Positions 51,599 through 60,958 of a DNA stretch of 64,000 nucleotides are shown here, one piece after another. A model generated the notes under the pieces. The model worked only from the letters and a program-made list of their open reading frames with translations. It made no database searches and was not told the origin of the DNA. The stretch is taken from contig NZ_PGVE01000028.1 in NCBI RefSeq assembly GCF_002860255.1, positions 124,001 to 188,000 of the forward strand, written 5' to 3'. Source of the stretch: Neobacillus cucumis. GTDB lineage: Bacteria > Bacillota > Bacilli > Bacillales > Cytobacillaceae. Numbering within the stretch: position 1 is the first letter of the stretch; every line of letters begins with the position of its first letter. Made by a program: the position numbers and the translations under genes.

Positions 51599-53134
51599 TT
51601 ATAATCCATATACTTTAGTATATTTTTTTTCAAGATATTCAATAAGGTAATCGGCATTTAACTCTTCACCAGTCACTTTAACAATTAACTCATTCGGTGT
51701 ATAGAGCTTCCCATACTGATGAATATTCTCCTTCAACCAAGCTTGAATTTTTTCAAATCTGCCATTCTCAATATGTTGGTAAAATTCCGGAATATCCTTT
51801 TGGATCTTACGAAGAATTTGCGCGGCATATAGGTTACCTAATGAATAGGATGGAAAATAACCGATCCCACCGAATGACCAGTGAACATCCTGCAGGACTC
51901 CTTCTGTGTCAGTCAAAGGTGTGATCCCTAAATAATCCTGCATTTTCTGATTCCAAATCTGCGGTAAATCCTTTGCTTCAATTTCCCCGCCGATTAAAGA
52001 TTTTTCAATATCATAGCGAAGCATGATGTGTAAATTATAGGTTAATTCGTCTGCCTCAACCCGAATCATCGAAGGTTGAACGGTATTTACAGCACGATAG
52101 AATTCTTCCACTGACACCTCATCCAATTGAACAGGGAAATGCTCTTTAAGCTTTGGAAAAAAGAATTGCCAAAACTCCCTGCTGCGTCCAACCATATTTT
52201 CTAAAAATCTAGATTGTGATTCATGAATCCCAAAGGATGCCCCGCTTTGTAAAACCGTTTCTTCATATTCAGGATTAATATGCTGCTCATAGATGCCATG
52301 TCCAGCCTCATGAATGGTTCCAAATAAAGCTGACCTTACATTTTTCTCTAAATAACGTGTTGTTAAACGAACATCTCCTATATTAACCGTCTGAGCAAAA
52401 GGATGTACGGTTTCATCCAGACGCCCAGCCTCCATATCAAAACCAATAAGAGGTAATATATATCGATTAAAGGCCTTTTGTTTTTCAATATCAAATGATT
52501 GGTCAAACAATTCTGCCTTAGTTGGCTGACCACTTTCTCTAATGCGGTTTAATAGGTCTACACTTGATTCTCTTAATTTAGCAAATATAGGATCTAATTT
52601 TTTTACTGTTAATCCAGGTTCAAACTCATCAAGCAAAGCATCATAAGGATGTTCTTCGTATCCATATATTTCTGCAAACCGCCGTTTAAAATCGATGATT
52701 TTCTCTAAAAAAGGGAGATAGCGGTCAAAATCATTGTACTCCCTAGCCTCCTCCCACGCATCATTGGCCTGCGCTGTTAGAATGCTATATTCCTTAAAAA
52801 GATCAGCAGGTATGGCTTTAGACTTCTGATAATATTCCTTATACTCTCTCACCTTGGCCTTTGTCACCTCATCCAATTGAGAATGAAGTTCATCTGTTGA
52901 AAGAGTTTCTAATAAATCGCCCATTTCTTTTGAAACTGACAGTTGAAAAATCTCGGTACGTAAAGTTCCAGTTGCCTTTGCAAAAACACTCCGCCCTTTT
53001 TTCGGTGCCATCACCTTTAGATCCCAATCTGCTAGACCCAAGATACTTGAGTAATGCGTTATTTTCTCATCTAAATAGTTAAATTGCTCCAAAACCTTCT
53101 GTAATGCTGTTTGGTGAACCACTTTCTGCTCCAT
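51599..53134 (-). CDS. ypwA: metal-dependent carboxypeptidase, M32 family
   Basis: A 511-residue, mainly helical zinc carboxypeptidase that removes C-terminal residues from peptides in the cytosol. The active-site HEAGH is in TIHEAGHGIYEQ, followed by the conserved GIHESQSRFLENMVG and VEADELTYNLHI. Length fits the M32 family (about 500). ATG 53134 with GGGGGGC 5 bases upstream is preferred to a start eleven codons earlier. Confidence 0.95.
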   Translation of the reverse strand: MEQKVVHQTALQKVLEQFNYLDEKITHYSSILGLADWDLKVMAPKKGRSVFAKATGTLRTEIFQLSVSKEMGDLLETLSTDELHSQLDEVTKAKVREYKEYYQKSKAIPADLFKEYSILTAQANDAWEEAREYNDFDRYLPFLEKIIDFKRRFAEIYGYEEHPYDALLDEFEPGLTVKKLDPIFAKLRESSVDLLNRIRESGQPTKAELFDQSFDIEKQKAFNRYILPLIGFDMEAGRLDETVHPFAQTVNIGDVRLTTRYLEKNVRSALFGTIHEAGHGIYEQHINPEYEETVLQSGASFGIHESQSRFLENMVGRSREFWQFFFPKLKEHFPVQLDEVSVEEFYRAVNTVQPSMIRVEADELTYNLHIMLRYDIEKSLIGGEIEAKDLPQIWNQKMQDYLGITPLTDTEGVLQDVHWSFGGIGYFPSYSLGNLYAAQILRKIQKDIPEFYQHIENGRFEKIQAWLKENIHQYGKLYTPNELIVKVTGEELNADYLIEYLEKKYTKVYGL

Positions 53135-53262
53135 ATTTAGCCCCCCTGTCTGATCTGACTCACTCATTTATTATAAATTAAAAATTTAAATTATGGAAAA
53201 GTTTCGGAAAATCAATTAATTTCATTAATTATGTACCAAATATTTTTCCTAATTTTCCCTTT

Positions 53263-53288
53263 AATAATGTAGTAGCTAATACATTATT
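53263..53288. promoter_or_regulatory. inverted repeat upstream of class B PBP
   Basis: AATAATGTA and TACATTATT, perfect, 8-bp centre, about 50 bp before the start codon. It could be an operator. Confidence 0.35.
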
Positions 53289-53336
53289 CAGGCATACTAA
53301 AAGGAAACTTTTTGAAAAAAAGGATGTGTTACCAAT

Positions 53337-55406
53337 TTGGAAAAGCAGAAAAAGAAAAAATCTCATTTTCCTTTTCGCTTAAATTTGCTTTTTTTCAGTG
53401 TGTTTTTTTTATTTTCTGTATTGATTCTTAGACTTGGTTTTGTGCAAATTGTTTATGGAGAAAATTTCAAGCGGGATTTGGAAAGAAAGGAAGATATTAC
53501 GGTTAGTAATCCAGTTCCTAGAGGAATCATATTCGACCGCAATTATCGAGTCATAGTGGATAATATCCCCAAGAGTGCTATTTCTTTTACAAATCAGGGA
53601 TTTAACCAGTCGGAAATGTTGAAAACTGCAGAAAAATTAGCAAAATTCATTGAGAAAAAAACAGATTTGGTCACCGATCGTGATATACGGGACTTTTGGA
53701 TGTTGAAATATCCAATACAGGCTGAAGCCAAAATAACTAAGCAAGAATTGGCTTTATTTGCTGAAAAGAAACTATCAGATTGGGATCTATATAATTTAAA
53801 ATTAAAACGAATCACCGCACAAGAATTAAATCAATTAACTGCCAACGATCTTGAGATTTTGGCGATTTACCGGGAACTTAGTAAAGGATTTAAATTTTTA
53901 CCGGAAATGATTAAGAATGAGGGCGTCACGGAAAAGGAATTTGCAGTCGTTAGTGAAAATCTTCAATCACTGCCAGGTGTCGAAACGACTACTGATTGGG
54001 ATCGCTCATACGCCTTTGAAAATACTCTGCGGTCCGTCTTAGGGAACGTGACGAAATCCGGAGAAGGCCTTCCCGCAGATCAATTAGAATATTTTTTGGC
54101 TAGAGGTTACAGCCGGAATGACCGGGTGGGAAAGAGCCAGCTGGAATTGCAATATGAGGATGTTTTGCACGGAAATAAATCAAAGGTGAAAAATATTACA
54201 GATAAGTCAGGAAATATAATTGAAACAGAAACCGTATTTGCAGGAAATAAAGGGAAAGATCTTGTTTTATCTATTAATATGGATTTACAAATGGCTGTAG
54301 ATAAGATTATTGAAGAGGAACTTTGGGCAGCAAAAAAATGGCCTGGCACAAGACTGACGGATCGAGCGTATGTGGTCTTAATGGATCCAAAAACAGGGGA
54401 TGTTTTAGCGATGTCAGGGAAGAAAATGGTGAGAAATAGTAAAACCGGAAGGACTGAAATGATGGATGATGCCCTTGGGACTTTTACGACCACCTATAAT
54501 GTAGGCTCAACTGTAAAGGGAGCTACCATTTTAACCGGCTATAAAACTGGGGCGATCACTCCTAATACATATTTTGATGATGCTGGAATTAAAATCAAGG
54601 ATACTCCTATTAAGAAATCTTATGCTTATTTAGGGCGCTTAAATGAAATTAATGCCTTAAAATTATCTTCAAATGTTTATATGTTTCATACTGCTATAAG
54701 GATTGGTAAGGGACATTATGAATACGATAAACCATTAAATTTTTCAAATAAAATGGCGTTTGAAACCATTAGAAATTCCTTTGCTTCCTTTGGTTTAGGA
54801 ACAAGAACCGGAATTGATTTACCAAATGAGCAGTCGGGATTTAAAGGACAAAGCAGGCTGCCAGGATATCTACTAGACCTCGTCATTGGTCAATATGACA
54901 CCTATTCTGCCATGCAGCTTGCACAATATGTCTCAACTATTGCAAATGGAGGCTACCGTATGCAGCCTCATATAGTTAAACAAATTCGGGAGCCCGCACG
55001 TGACGATGAAAAGCTGGGTCCAATACTAAAAGAAATTAACCCAACGGTCCTAAATACGATTGATGTAAAAAAGGTATGGCTGAGCCGTGTACAATTAGGG
55101 TTTAAAAAAGTGATGCAAGAGCCAGGCGGCACCGCTTACAAGTTTTTTAAAGGCGCACGATACTCACCTGCCGGAAAAACGGGAACCGCACAGGCCTTTT
55201 ATGATGGCCCATTACGAAGCCATTTTGGTCAAGAGCCCCCTCCTGTAATGAATTTAAGCCTTGTGAGTTACGCACCTAGCTCTAACCCTGAAGTAGCCAT
55301 GGCAGTTTTAGTCCCTTGGGCATACGACGGAAAAGATGATAATCGGGCTAATCTAAAAATCGGCCGGAGAGTTTTGGATACGTATTTTCAAATGAAAAAC
55401 AATTAG
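53337..55406 (+). CDS. class B penicillin-binding protein (PbpA/PbpH group)
   Basis: A 689-residue monofunctional transpeptidase: basic cytosolic N-terminus, one membrane helix (about 14-38), a dimerisation domain with RGIIFDRN, then the transpeptidase with Ser391 in STVK, SSN near 458 and KTGTAQ near 610. The branch resembles Bacillus PBP2a/PbpH, which act in side-wall elongation with the rod complex. The start is a TTG at 53337; AAAAGGATG lies about 11 bases upstream and no in-frame ATG fits. Confidence 0.92.
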   Translation: MEKQKKKKSHFPFRLNLLFFSVFFLFSVLILRLGFVQIVYGENFKRDLERKEDITVSNPVPRGIIFDRNYRVIVDNIPKSAISFTNQGFNQSEMLKTAEKLAKFIEKKTDLVTDRDIRDFWMLKYPIQAEAKITKQELALFAEKKLSDWDLYNLKLKRITAQELNQLTANDLEILAIYRELSKGFKFLPEMIKNEGVTEKEFAVVSENLQSLPGVETTTDWDRSYAFENTLRSVLGNVTKSGEGLPADQLEYFLARGYSRNDRVGKSQLELQYEDVLHGNKSKVKNITDKSGNIIETETVFAGNKGKDLVLSINMDLQMAVDKIIEEELWAAKKWPGTRLTDRAYVVLMDPKTGDVLAMSGKKMVRNSKTGRTEMMDDALGTFTTTYNVGSTVKGATILTGYKTGAITPNTYFDDAGIKIKDTPIKKSYAYLGRLNEINALKLSSNVYMFHTAIRIGKGHYEYDKPLNFSNKMAFETIRNSFASFGLGTRTGIDLPNEQSGFKGQSRLPGYLLDLVIGQYDTYSAMQLAQYVSTIANGGYRMQPHIVKQIREPARDDEKLGPILKEINPTVLNTIDVKKVWLSRVQLGFKKVMQEPGGTAYKFFKGARYSPAGKTGTAQAFYDGPLRSHFGQEPPPVMNLSLVSYAPSSNPEVAMAVLVPWAYDGKDDNRANLKIGRRVLDTYFQMKNN

Positions 55407-55424
55407 GGTACCACAACGGTACCC
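55406..55424. terminator. hairpin between convergent genes
   Basis: GGGTACC pairs with GGTACCC; TAATTGTTTTT follows on the minus strand. Likely terminator of the hydroxylase operon, but the U run is interrupted. Confidence 0.5.
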
Positions 55425-55429
55425 TCCTA

Positions 55430-55891
55430 TTATGGTGTATCCCTTCTCAAAACTGATTTTACCGCTCTTTCAATCTCCTCATAACTGGTGCAGCGGCAGA
55501 TATTTGATTCCAGCCATTCTTTTATTTTTTTATCATCAGCATCCGGGTGCTGTTCAATTAACGAATGACAATTCATAATAAATCCGGGAGTACAGTAACC
55601 GCATTGAAAGGCAAACTGTTCGATAAAAGCCTGCTGAATCGCTGTTCCATACAGTCCTTCAATCGTCGTCACCTTCTTCCCCTCTGCTTCTACTGCCAAC
55701 ATTAAACAAGATTTCATCGGCCATCCATCAATATTAATGGTACATGCCCCACAGTCCCCATTTAAGCATCCGGGCTTAGCTCCTGTCAGGCCAATCTTGT
55801 TGCGTAAAATGTACAACAGCGTGTCCGCCGGTCTAACCTGTAATGTATGAGCTTCACCATTCACATCCAAAGTTACAGTATAGGTTTTCAT
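55430..55891 (-). CDS. molybdenum hydroxylase [2Fe-2S] subunit (xanthine dehydrogenase-type)
   Basis: A 153-residue small subunit with two [2Fe-2S] clusters: the plant-type set in CLNGDCGACTIN plus C(67-70 region), and the C-terminal helical set QCGYCTPGF with NICRCTSY. It passes electrons from the Mo centre to the FAD subunit. ATG 55891 with AAGGAGAG. It is last in an operon with the FAD, Mo and XdhC genes, corresponding to Bacillus pucE. Confidence 0.93.
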   Translation of the reverse strand: MKTYTVTLDVNGEAHTLQVRPADTLLYILRNKIGLTGAKPGCLNGDCGACTINIDGWPMKSCLMLAVEAEGKKVTTIEGLYGTAIQQAFIEQFAFQCGYCTPGFIMNCHSLIEQHPDADDKKIKEWLESNICRCTSYEEIERAVKSVLRRDTP

Positions 55892-55907
55892 ACTCTCTCC
55901 TTCCCCA

Positions 55908-56747
55908 TCAATACTGTACACGATCTAGGGCTTCTAGGGCATCCAACATCAAATTTCGAACGATAAATAAACGATATTCCCTTGAACCTTCAATATCGTC
56001 TAAAATATTTTGAGGCAACGCAGCAATGGCTCCTTCCACTCTGCTCGTATTCGATTGACCATTTGCATTTATAGCAGCTTCGACCGACGTAGAACGGAAT
56101 GGAAATGGACATAATCCGCTAATTGCTATACGAATCATTTGGTCAATTTTTATGGCAGCCAACGTAATCAGAGGGTAACCAGTATCCCATTGCTGTCTTC
56201 TTTTAACCGTAAAATAAGGGGCGTGAATAAACCGGTTCTCTGTAGCTGTTTGTACTAAGACTTCACCTGGTTTTAATCGTAAATGTTCTTGGAATACTTC
56301 ATTAATTGGAACAAGTTTTTTCCCATCATTGCCAGCAATCAATACCCTGCTATCGGCTAGTAAAAAGGGCAAAACTGCTTCTCGATAGAAAATTCGCGCA
56401 CAAATATTTCCGCCTAAAGTAATTTTTCCGCGTGCAGTATGATCGGCTACTTCACTGGCAGTCTTTGTTAACAGAGGAAAAGGATTGGCTTCTTCCACAG
56501 CCGTCAAAGTCAGTGAACTGCCTAAGAGTAAATAATCCCCGCTGTTTTGCATAACCTTGCATTCGGGAATATCCTTAATATCAATAACCGCTTCTGTATA
56601 GGCTAAGTCGATTCTTCCAAGTGTCAGTAATTCTGTTCCTCCGGAAAAATAAAATGGCTGTTTTCCCTGCTTGTATAGTGATTGAAATAAACCTACCGAT
56701 TCTTCTATTGTTTTTGGACGGTAATATTCAAAATCAAAGGGAAGCAT
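55908..56747 (-). CDS. molybdenum hydroxylase FAD subunit (xanthine dehydrogenase-type)
   Basis: A 279-residue FAD-binding medium subunit (CoxM/PucC-like). The flavin motifs are FSGGTELL near residue 35 and TARGKITLGGNICAR near 108. It passes electrons to NAD+ or another acceptor. It overlaps the Mo subunit gene by 14 bases and precedes the Fe-S gene by 16 bp. Confidence 0.93.
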   Translation of the reverse strand: MLPFDFEYYRPKTIEESVGLFQSLYKQGKQPFYFSGGTELLTLGRIDLAYTEAVIDIKDIPECKVMQNSGDYLLLGSSLTLTAVEEANPFPLLTKTASEVADHTARGKITLGGNICARIFYREAVLPFLLADSRVLIAGNDGKKLVPINEVFQEHLRLKPGEVLVQTATENRFIHAPYFTVKRRQQWDTGYPLITLAAIKIDQMIRIAISGLCPFPFRSTSVEAAINANGQSNTSRVEGAIAALPQNILDDIEGSREYRLFIVRNLMLDALEALDRVQY

Positions 56748-59064
56748 GATGGGCTTCCCCCTTTATTCTCCAGATTAACTCAGGAATAAGCGGAAGATTC
56801 CGAAGCTCTACACCTGCAGCAATCGATAAGGCATTGCCAAGCGCCCCTGGCATGCCCATTAAACCATGCTCTCCGAGTCCTCGTGCACCATATGGTCCCT
56901 CCTGGTCTGGTGTTTCAACAAAACCTACCAGGTATTCAGGATTTTCTCCGTACCTTAGAGGCCTATAAGTCCTAAGTTGTGGATTCAAGACCCTGCCCAA
57001 TTCGTCAAAATAAAACGTCTCTCTCCCTGCAAAAGCCAATCCCATGCTCATTGCACCCATTACTTGACCTATGGCTGCTTTTTCGTTCATTACTCTTCCA
57101 GCATCAAGAACCGTACATGCTTTTATCAACCGGTAAGTATAATCCCTTTTGTCTAGTTCGATTTCAACCGCATATGCTGCAACGCCCCACTCGGGTCCTG
57201 GCTTGCCTTCCCCTGTTTCAGGATCTAAATAGGTTTGATGACGCAGGACAAAATTACCCCGGCCGATGATTTGTCCCCCAATTGTGTTTCCATTCGGATA
57301 TTGATATCCATAGCCTATATCTTTAAAATGAAGACCGATCGAAGGTTCTTCACGTAAAAATACTCTACTGTCCGCTATTTCCATATCTTCAATGGGTGCT
57401 CTTAACACAGAAGCCGCTACCTCTTTTAACTGTCTAATTACATCATCCGCTGCTTCTAAAACCGCTCTTCCACCCATATAGGTTCCCCGGCTTGCAACGG
57501 TCTTCCAGTGTTCAGGGGTCGTTTGAGTATCAACTTCCATTTTGACGTGGATTTTATCAACATCCATTTTCAACCTTTCGGCAAGAATTTGAGCAAGAAT
57601 GGTTTTTGTACCTGTTCCGACCTCAATTACTCCAGACATTAAATTAAGACTGCCATCGCGATTAAAGGTAATAATGGCCCCTGAAGGAGCGTTTGGGTCA
57701 ATAGTGGATGTTTTCCAACTGCATGATACACCCTTTACCCTAACAAACCTTTCATTTATTTCTTTAATAGCACCTTCTTCCCATCTAATAAGAGATCGCA
57801 ACTTCTCAATACACTTTGGTAAGTTACCAAGGTTGTTTTCGTTCAACACTACCCGCGTCGGCGTAGTATTACCAGGCCTTATCGCATTGATATTCCTAAG
57901 CTCAAGCGGATCCATATTTAATCTTTTGGCTAAAATATCCATTGTACGTTCAATACAAAAGGATAGTTCAGAATGGCTAAACCCTCGGAACGGAGCGGCA
58001 AAGGGATGATTTGTATACATACAATAGGAATTGCACCAAACATGTTCAATATTGTAGGGTCCTGTACAATCGACTGCTCCAGCCCTCGTAACATCTACAG
58101 CCTTATCTGAATAAGCCCCTCCATCCCATAAATAATGGATTTCCGCCGCTCTTATTTTGCCATTACGGTCGGCTCCAAATTTAATGGTGGCATCAAGTCC
58201 AATATGACACGGGGATGTAATCATATCGTGTTCTCTATCATTTAAAAGTTTAACAGGTTTCCCGCCAACAGCCTTAGAAGCCAAATAAGCGAGAACCTCT
58301 AACTGTACAGAGGCTTTCCCACCGTATGCTCCGCCCACAAGGGGTGTATGGACGATAATCTTGCCCATTTCCTCACCAAAGTATTTAGAAATTAATTGTT
58401 TGACCATAAAGGGTGCTTGTGAGGAAGTCATGATGATAATCGTTCCATTTGGCTCGATTTCTGCGGTTGCACATCTCGTTTCAATGGCCGCATGGTCAGA
58501 AGATGCAAAAGAAAAGCTCTCCTCCACTACTATTTCACTTTCTGCCCAACCTGCTTCCATTTGACCTTTTCTAATTTTAATAAGAGTAGCAATATTTGTC
58601 CCCTCTACCGGATGTGAATCTACTTCTTTATCATAGGATCCCAACTGTTCATGAATCAGAGGTGCTCCTTGTTGAAATGCTTGAGTTGGTGAATTTACGA
58701 CTGGAAGTAATTCGTATTGAACTTTAATCAGATCTGCTGCTTTTTTAGCTTGAAATGGAGTATCTGCTACAACAAGTGCAACAGGTTCACCATGGTAACG
58801 GACTTTATCAACCGCAATCGGCGGACGGTCACGAATCGCTTCACCCGTTAAGGGGAAGCGCTGACCAGCTAGTATAGCCCTCACACCAGGGACTTTTGAA
58901 GCTTCGGATGTATCAATATGAACAATTTTCGCATGCCCGTAAGGACTGATAACCATTTTGACTGACAGCATTGGTTTTGTATTAAAATCATTTGTATATT
59001 TGGCTCGACCTGTCACCTTGTCGAGAGCTTCTTTTCGAATGATACTTTTTCCAATAACCTTCAT
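56734..59064 (-). CDS. molybdenum hydroxylase catalytic subunit (xanthine dehydrogenase-type)
   Basis: A 776-residue molybdopterin cytosine dinucleotide-binding subunit (CoxL/PucD-like). Domain marks: KVTGRAKYTND at the start, the GGAYGGK cofactor loop, the RGFSHSELSFCIER segment, and the active-site Glu in GARGLGEHGLMG. It hydroxylates a purine or other N-heterocycle or aldehyde with water-derived oxygen. ATG 59064 has AGGAGGG 6 bases upstream. The substrate is not certain; the XdhC-like gene and Bacillus context favour xanthine/hypoxanthine. Confidence 0.92.
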   Translation of the reverse strand: MKVIGKSIIRKEALDKVTGRAKYTNDFNTKPMLSVKMVISPYGHAKIVHIDTSEASKVPGVRAILAGQRFPLTGEAIRDRPPIAVDKVRYHGEPVALVVADTPFQAKKAADLIKVQYELLPVVNSPTQAFQQGAPLIHEQLGSYDKEVDSHPVEGTNIATLIKIRKGQMEAGWAESEIVVEESFSFASSDHAAIETRCATAEIEPNGTIIIMTSSQAPFMVKQLISKYFGEEMGKIIVHTPLVGGAYGGKASVQLEVLAYLASKAVGGKPVKLLNDREHDMITSPCHIGLDATIKFGADRNGKIRAAEIHYLWDGGAYSDKAVDVTRAGAVDCTGPYNIEHVWCNSYCMYTNHPFAAPFRGFSHSELSFCIERTMDILAKRLNMDPLELRNINAIRPGNTTPTRVVLNENNLGNLPKCIEKLRSLIRWEEGAIKEINERFVRVKGVSCSWKTSTIDPNAPSGAIITFNRDGSLNLMSGVIEVGTGTKTILAQILAERLKMDVDKIHVKMEVDTQTTPEHWKTVASRGTYMGGRAVLEAADDVIRQLKEVAASVLRAPIEDMEIADSRVFLREEPSIGLHFKDIGYGYQYPNGNTIGGQIIGRGNFVLRHQTYLDPETGEGKPGPEWGVAAYAVEIELDKRDYTYRLIKACTVLDAGRVMNEKAAIGQVMGAMSMGLAFAGRETFYFDELGRVLNPQLRTYRPLRYGENPEYLVGFVETPDQEGPYGARGLGEHGLMGMPGALGNALSIAAGVELRNLPLIPELIWRIKGEAHHASL

Positions 59065-59089
59065 AGCCAGCCCTCCTAACACGCTGATA

Positions 59090-60106
59090 CTAATCTGGAA
59101 TGGTCCAGAGCAATTCTACTCTTTCGTGCACTGGTTTTCTCCATACTTCAATCATTTGAGCCAACACACTAACAGCTATTTCAACAGGACCTTTTGCCCC
59201 TATTGCCGTACCCATTGGTGAAAAGACGCCATCAGGAACTTCTTTACCATTTAATAACCTTCTGGTACGTTCTCTTGGACCAAGAATCCCTAAGTATCGT
59301 ATATTTTTATTTATTATTTTCATCAGTAACTCCTGATCTCTTTTAAATTGATGGGTCATGATGACAACAAAGTCATAAGGAGAAAAAGAGATTTGTTTAA
59401 GGAGATCCGCAGGAAACCCAATGATTAACTCATTTGCCCCTGTAAAGTATTTTTTCTGACATAACGCTTCCCGCCAATCACAAACCGTTACTGAAAAGCC
59501 GATCTCAGCTGCAAAAGATACAAGTGGTCTTGCATCTGGTCCTGCACCGAAGACAATTAATCGAGGTTTCGGATGGAATGTTTGTTGAAAGACAGCTGAA
59601 CCATCTCTAGTTAAAGGTCCACTCTTTGAGGAAAACTCAATTGTTGGGAGCGGTCCGGACCAATTACCAAACGGCTCACCATTTTCCTCAATAAAAACAT
59701 ATTCCCCTAGGTCGTCGAGTTTTTTTAAGGCAATTACAGGCTTATGCATACGCAGAAGTTCTTTAACCATTAGATAATCCTCAATTAATCGTTCTGTTAC
59801 CGGTTCGATCAATATATCAATGGTGCCATTACAGCCAGTACCCTGCCCCCAGTTCAAGTCATCTTCCATATACAAATCGTATTGGATGATCACGGCCTCT
59901 TGTTTCTTAAACACCTCCCGCGCTTTTACAGTCAGGTCTTCCTCTAAACAGCCTGCAGTCAACATTCCAATTTGTGTACCATCCGAAAAAAATAGCATTG
60001 AGGAGCCCTCTTTTTTATAAGCCGAACCCTCTACACCAACAATCGTGGCCAGGACCTTTTCCCCTGGGTAATGAAGAACATCTAAAATTTGATAAAAATC
60101 CTCCAC
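59090..60106 (-). CDS. XdhC/CoxI-family Mo-cofactor maturation protein
   Basis: A 338-residue XdhC-like protein that binds, sulfurates or inserts the molybdenum cofactor for hydroxylases. The N-terminal XdhC domain has VEGSAYKKEGSSMLF, AGCLEED and GQGTGCNGTIDIL; the C-terminal Rossmann domain has VFGAGPDARPL and ILGPRERT. The start is GTG 60106, with GGGGGAA upstream. First gene of the operon; equivalent to Bacillus pucA. Confidence 0.92.
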   Translation of the reverse strand: MEDFYQILDVLHYPGEKVLATIVGVEGSAYKKEGSSMLFFSDGTQIGMLTAGCLEEDLTVKAREVFKKQEAVIIQYDLYMEDDLNWGQGTGCNGTIDILIEPVTERLIEDYLMVKELLRMHKPVIALKKLDDLGEYVFIEENGEPFGNWSGPLPTIEFSSKSGPLTRDGSAVFQQTFHPKPRLIVFGAGPDARPLVSFAAEIGFSVTVCDWREALCQKKYFTGANELIIGFPADLLKQISFSPYDFVVIMTHQFKRDQELLMKIINKNIRYLGILGPRERTRRLLNGKEVPDGVFSPMGTAIGAKGPVEIAVSVLAQMIEVWRKPVHERVELLWTIPD

Positions 60107-60283
60107 ACTTTTCCCCCACTCTTTAGACTCATAAATTCCCTATTGTTATTTATATTAGGTTGTAAGCTATTCCTAGAATGAAATATTTCAGATAATAAAA
60201 AATGTAAGGCGAATCTCCAGAGGCTGTATTTTGTTTAATATAATCTATGAACCTTCTTAAACTATTAATTAATCCTTCATAGT

Positions 60284-60312
60284 TTGTTCATAATTATCTT
60301 TTAAGATATAAA
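60284..60312 (+). promoter_or_regulatory. predicted promoter of small RNA
   Basis: TTGTTC (60284-60289) and TATAAA (60307-60312), 17-bp spacer, on the plus strand in a gene-free gap (60107-60450). An inverted repeat AGGTTCT/AGAACCT at 60314-60331 falls on the predicted start site. Confidence 0.45.
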
Positions 60313-60318
60313 TAGGTT

Positions 60319-60398
60319 CTAGGAAGAACCTTTTAACCTCCGCCCCCCTTAATATAGATTAGGTTTGATCTGCCCGGCATTTGCCGGGTCATTTTTTT
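60319..60398 (+). ncRNA. candidate C-rich small regulatory RNA
   Basis: A possible ~80-nt transcript between a promoter-like pair and a strong plus-strand terminator, containing no ORF. It holds the exposed C-rich stretch AACCTCCGCCCCCCTTAAT (60335-60353), complementary to strong ribosome sites. C-rich Gram-positive sRNAs such as FsrA and RsaE/RoxS work by blocking ribosome sites; similarity to any of them is untested. If transcription starts a few bases earlier, a 7-bp 5' hairpin also forms. Confidence 0.5.
60373..60398 (+). terminator. plus-strand terminator of candidate sRNA
   Basis: CCCGGCA pairs with TGCCGGG (60373-60379 with 60382-60388) and seven T end at 60398. There is no plus-strand gene upstream to explain it. 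Confidence 0.8.
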
Positions 60399-60404
60399 GA
60401 CATG

Positions 60405-60440
60405 AAAAAGCACGCACAATTTTAAAATGTGCGTGCTTTT
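60405..60440. terminator. terminator of Gln-rich gene
   Basis: A 13-bp perfect stem (60406-60418 with 60428-60440), 10 bp after the minus-strand stop. Confidence 0.88.
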
Positions 60441-60450
60441 GTTAGTTTGT

Positions 60451-60813
60451 TTAGCGGTATGAATGGGGTTGGTACTGTTGAAACGATTGGGTTTGAAAAG
60501 CCGGATTTATATTTGAAACAGATTGATATCCAAACGTCCCCTGTTGTCCCGCTAACTCTCTCTCCAATTGATTACACTGTGCAATAACTTCTTGGCATCG
60601 CTGAATGGCCATTTCATGCCCTTGTAAGCTTTGCTGAATCGTTTGTACCGCCATTCTTTCCTTTTGCAGCATTTGCTCCAGCATATGCACATTTTGCTGC
60701 TCATTTTGCAGCATTTGTTGATATTGCTGATTACTCATCTGTGTTTGTTGAATGAGCTGCTGGGAAAGTTGACGGCATTGATTAATATGTGTAATCGAAT
60801 GTTGAGTGTTCAT
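60451..60813 (-). CDS. Gln-rich coiled-coil protein, unknown
   Basis: A 120-residue soluble protein with 33 Gln (27%). Residues about 10-90 have heptad-like spacing and should form a coiled coil; the tail is Gln/Tyr/Ser-rich (FQTQSFQQYQPHSYR). It has two or three Cys. ATG 60813 has GGAGGTAA 4-6 bases upstream; longer in-frame extension lacks a site. The composition recalls spore-coat proteins, but that is only an impression. Confidence 0.75.
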   Translation of the reverse strand: MNTQHSITHINQCRQLSQQLIQQTQMSNQQYQQMLQNEQQNVHMLEQMLQKERMAVQTIQQSLQGHEMAIQRCQEVIAQCNQLERELAGQQGTFGYQSVSNINPAFQTQSFQQYQPHSYR

Positions 60814-60958
60814 GTATTTACCTCCAATTTTTTGGATATCATACGCGTTCAAACCCTTTAAAATCAATAGGTTGAAGCTCCAACCCAAGATTATATTTCG
60901 CGCAATTAGAGGTTTTCATTCCGAACAAAACTGGCAATTACTGTGAGGTGTTTTGGAG

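Noticed and set aside
53263..53288. BlaI/MecI operator before the class B PBP
   Set aside because: The inverted repeat lacks the TACATATGTA core; kept only as an unnamed repeat.
60319..60398. Identification of the small RNA as FsrA or RoxS
   Set aside because: Only the C-rich character is shared; I cannot align it to either from memory, and the location differs from fsrA in Bacillus subtilis.
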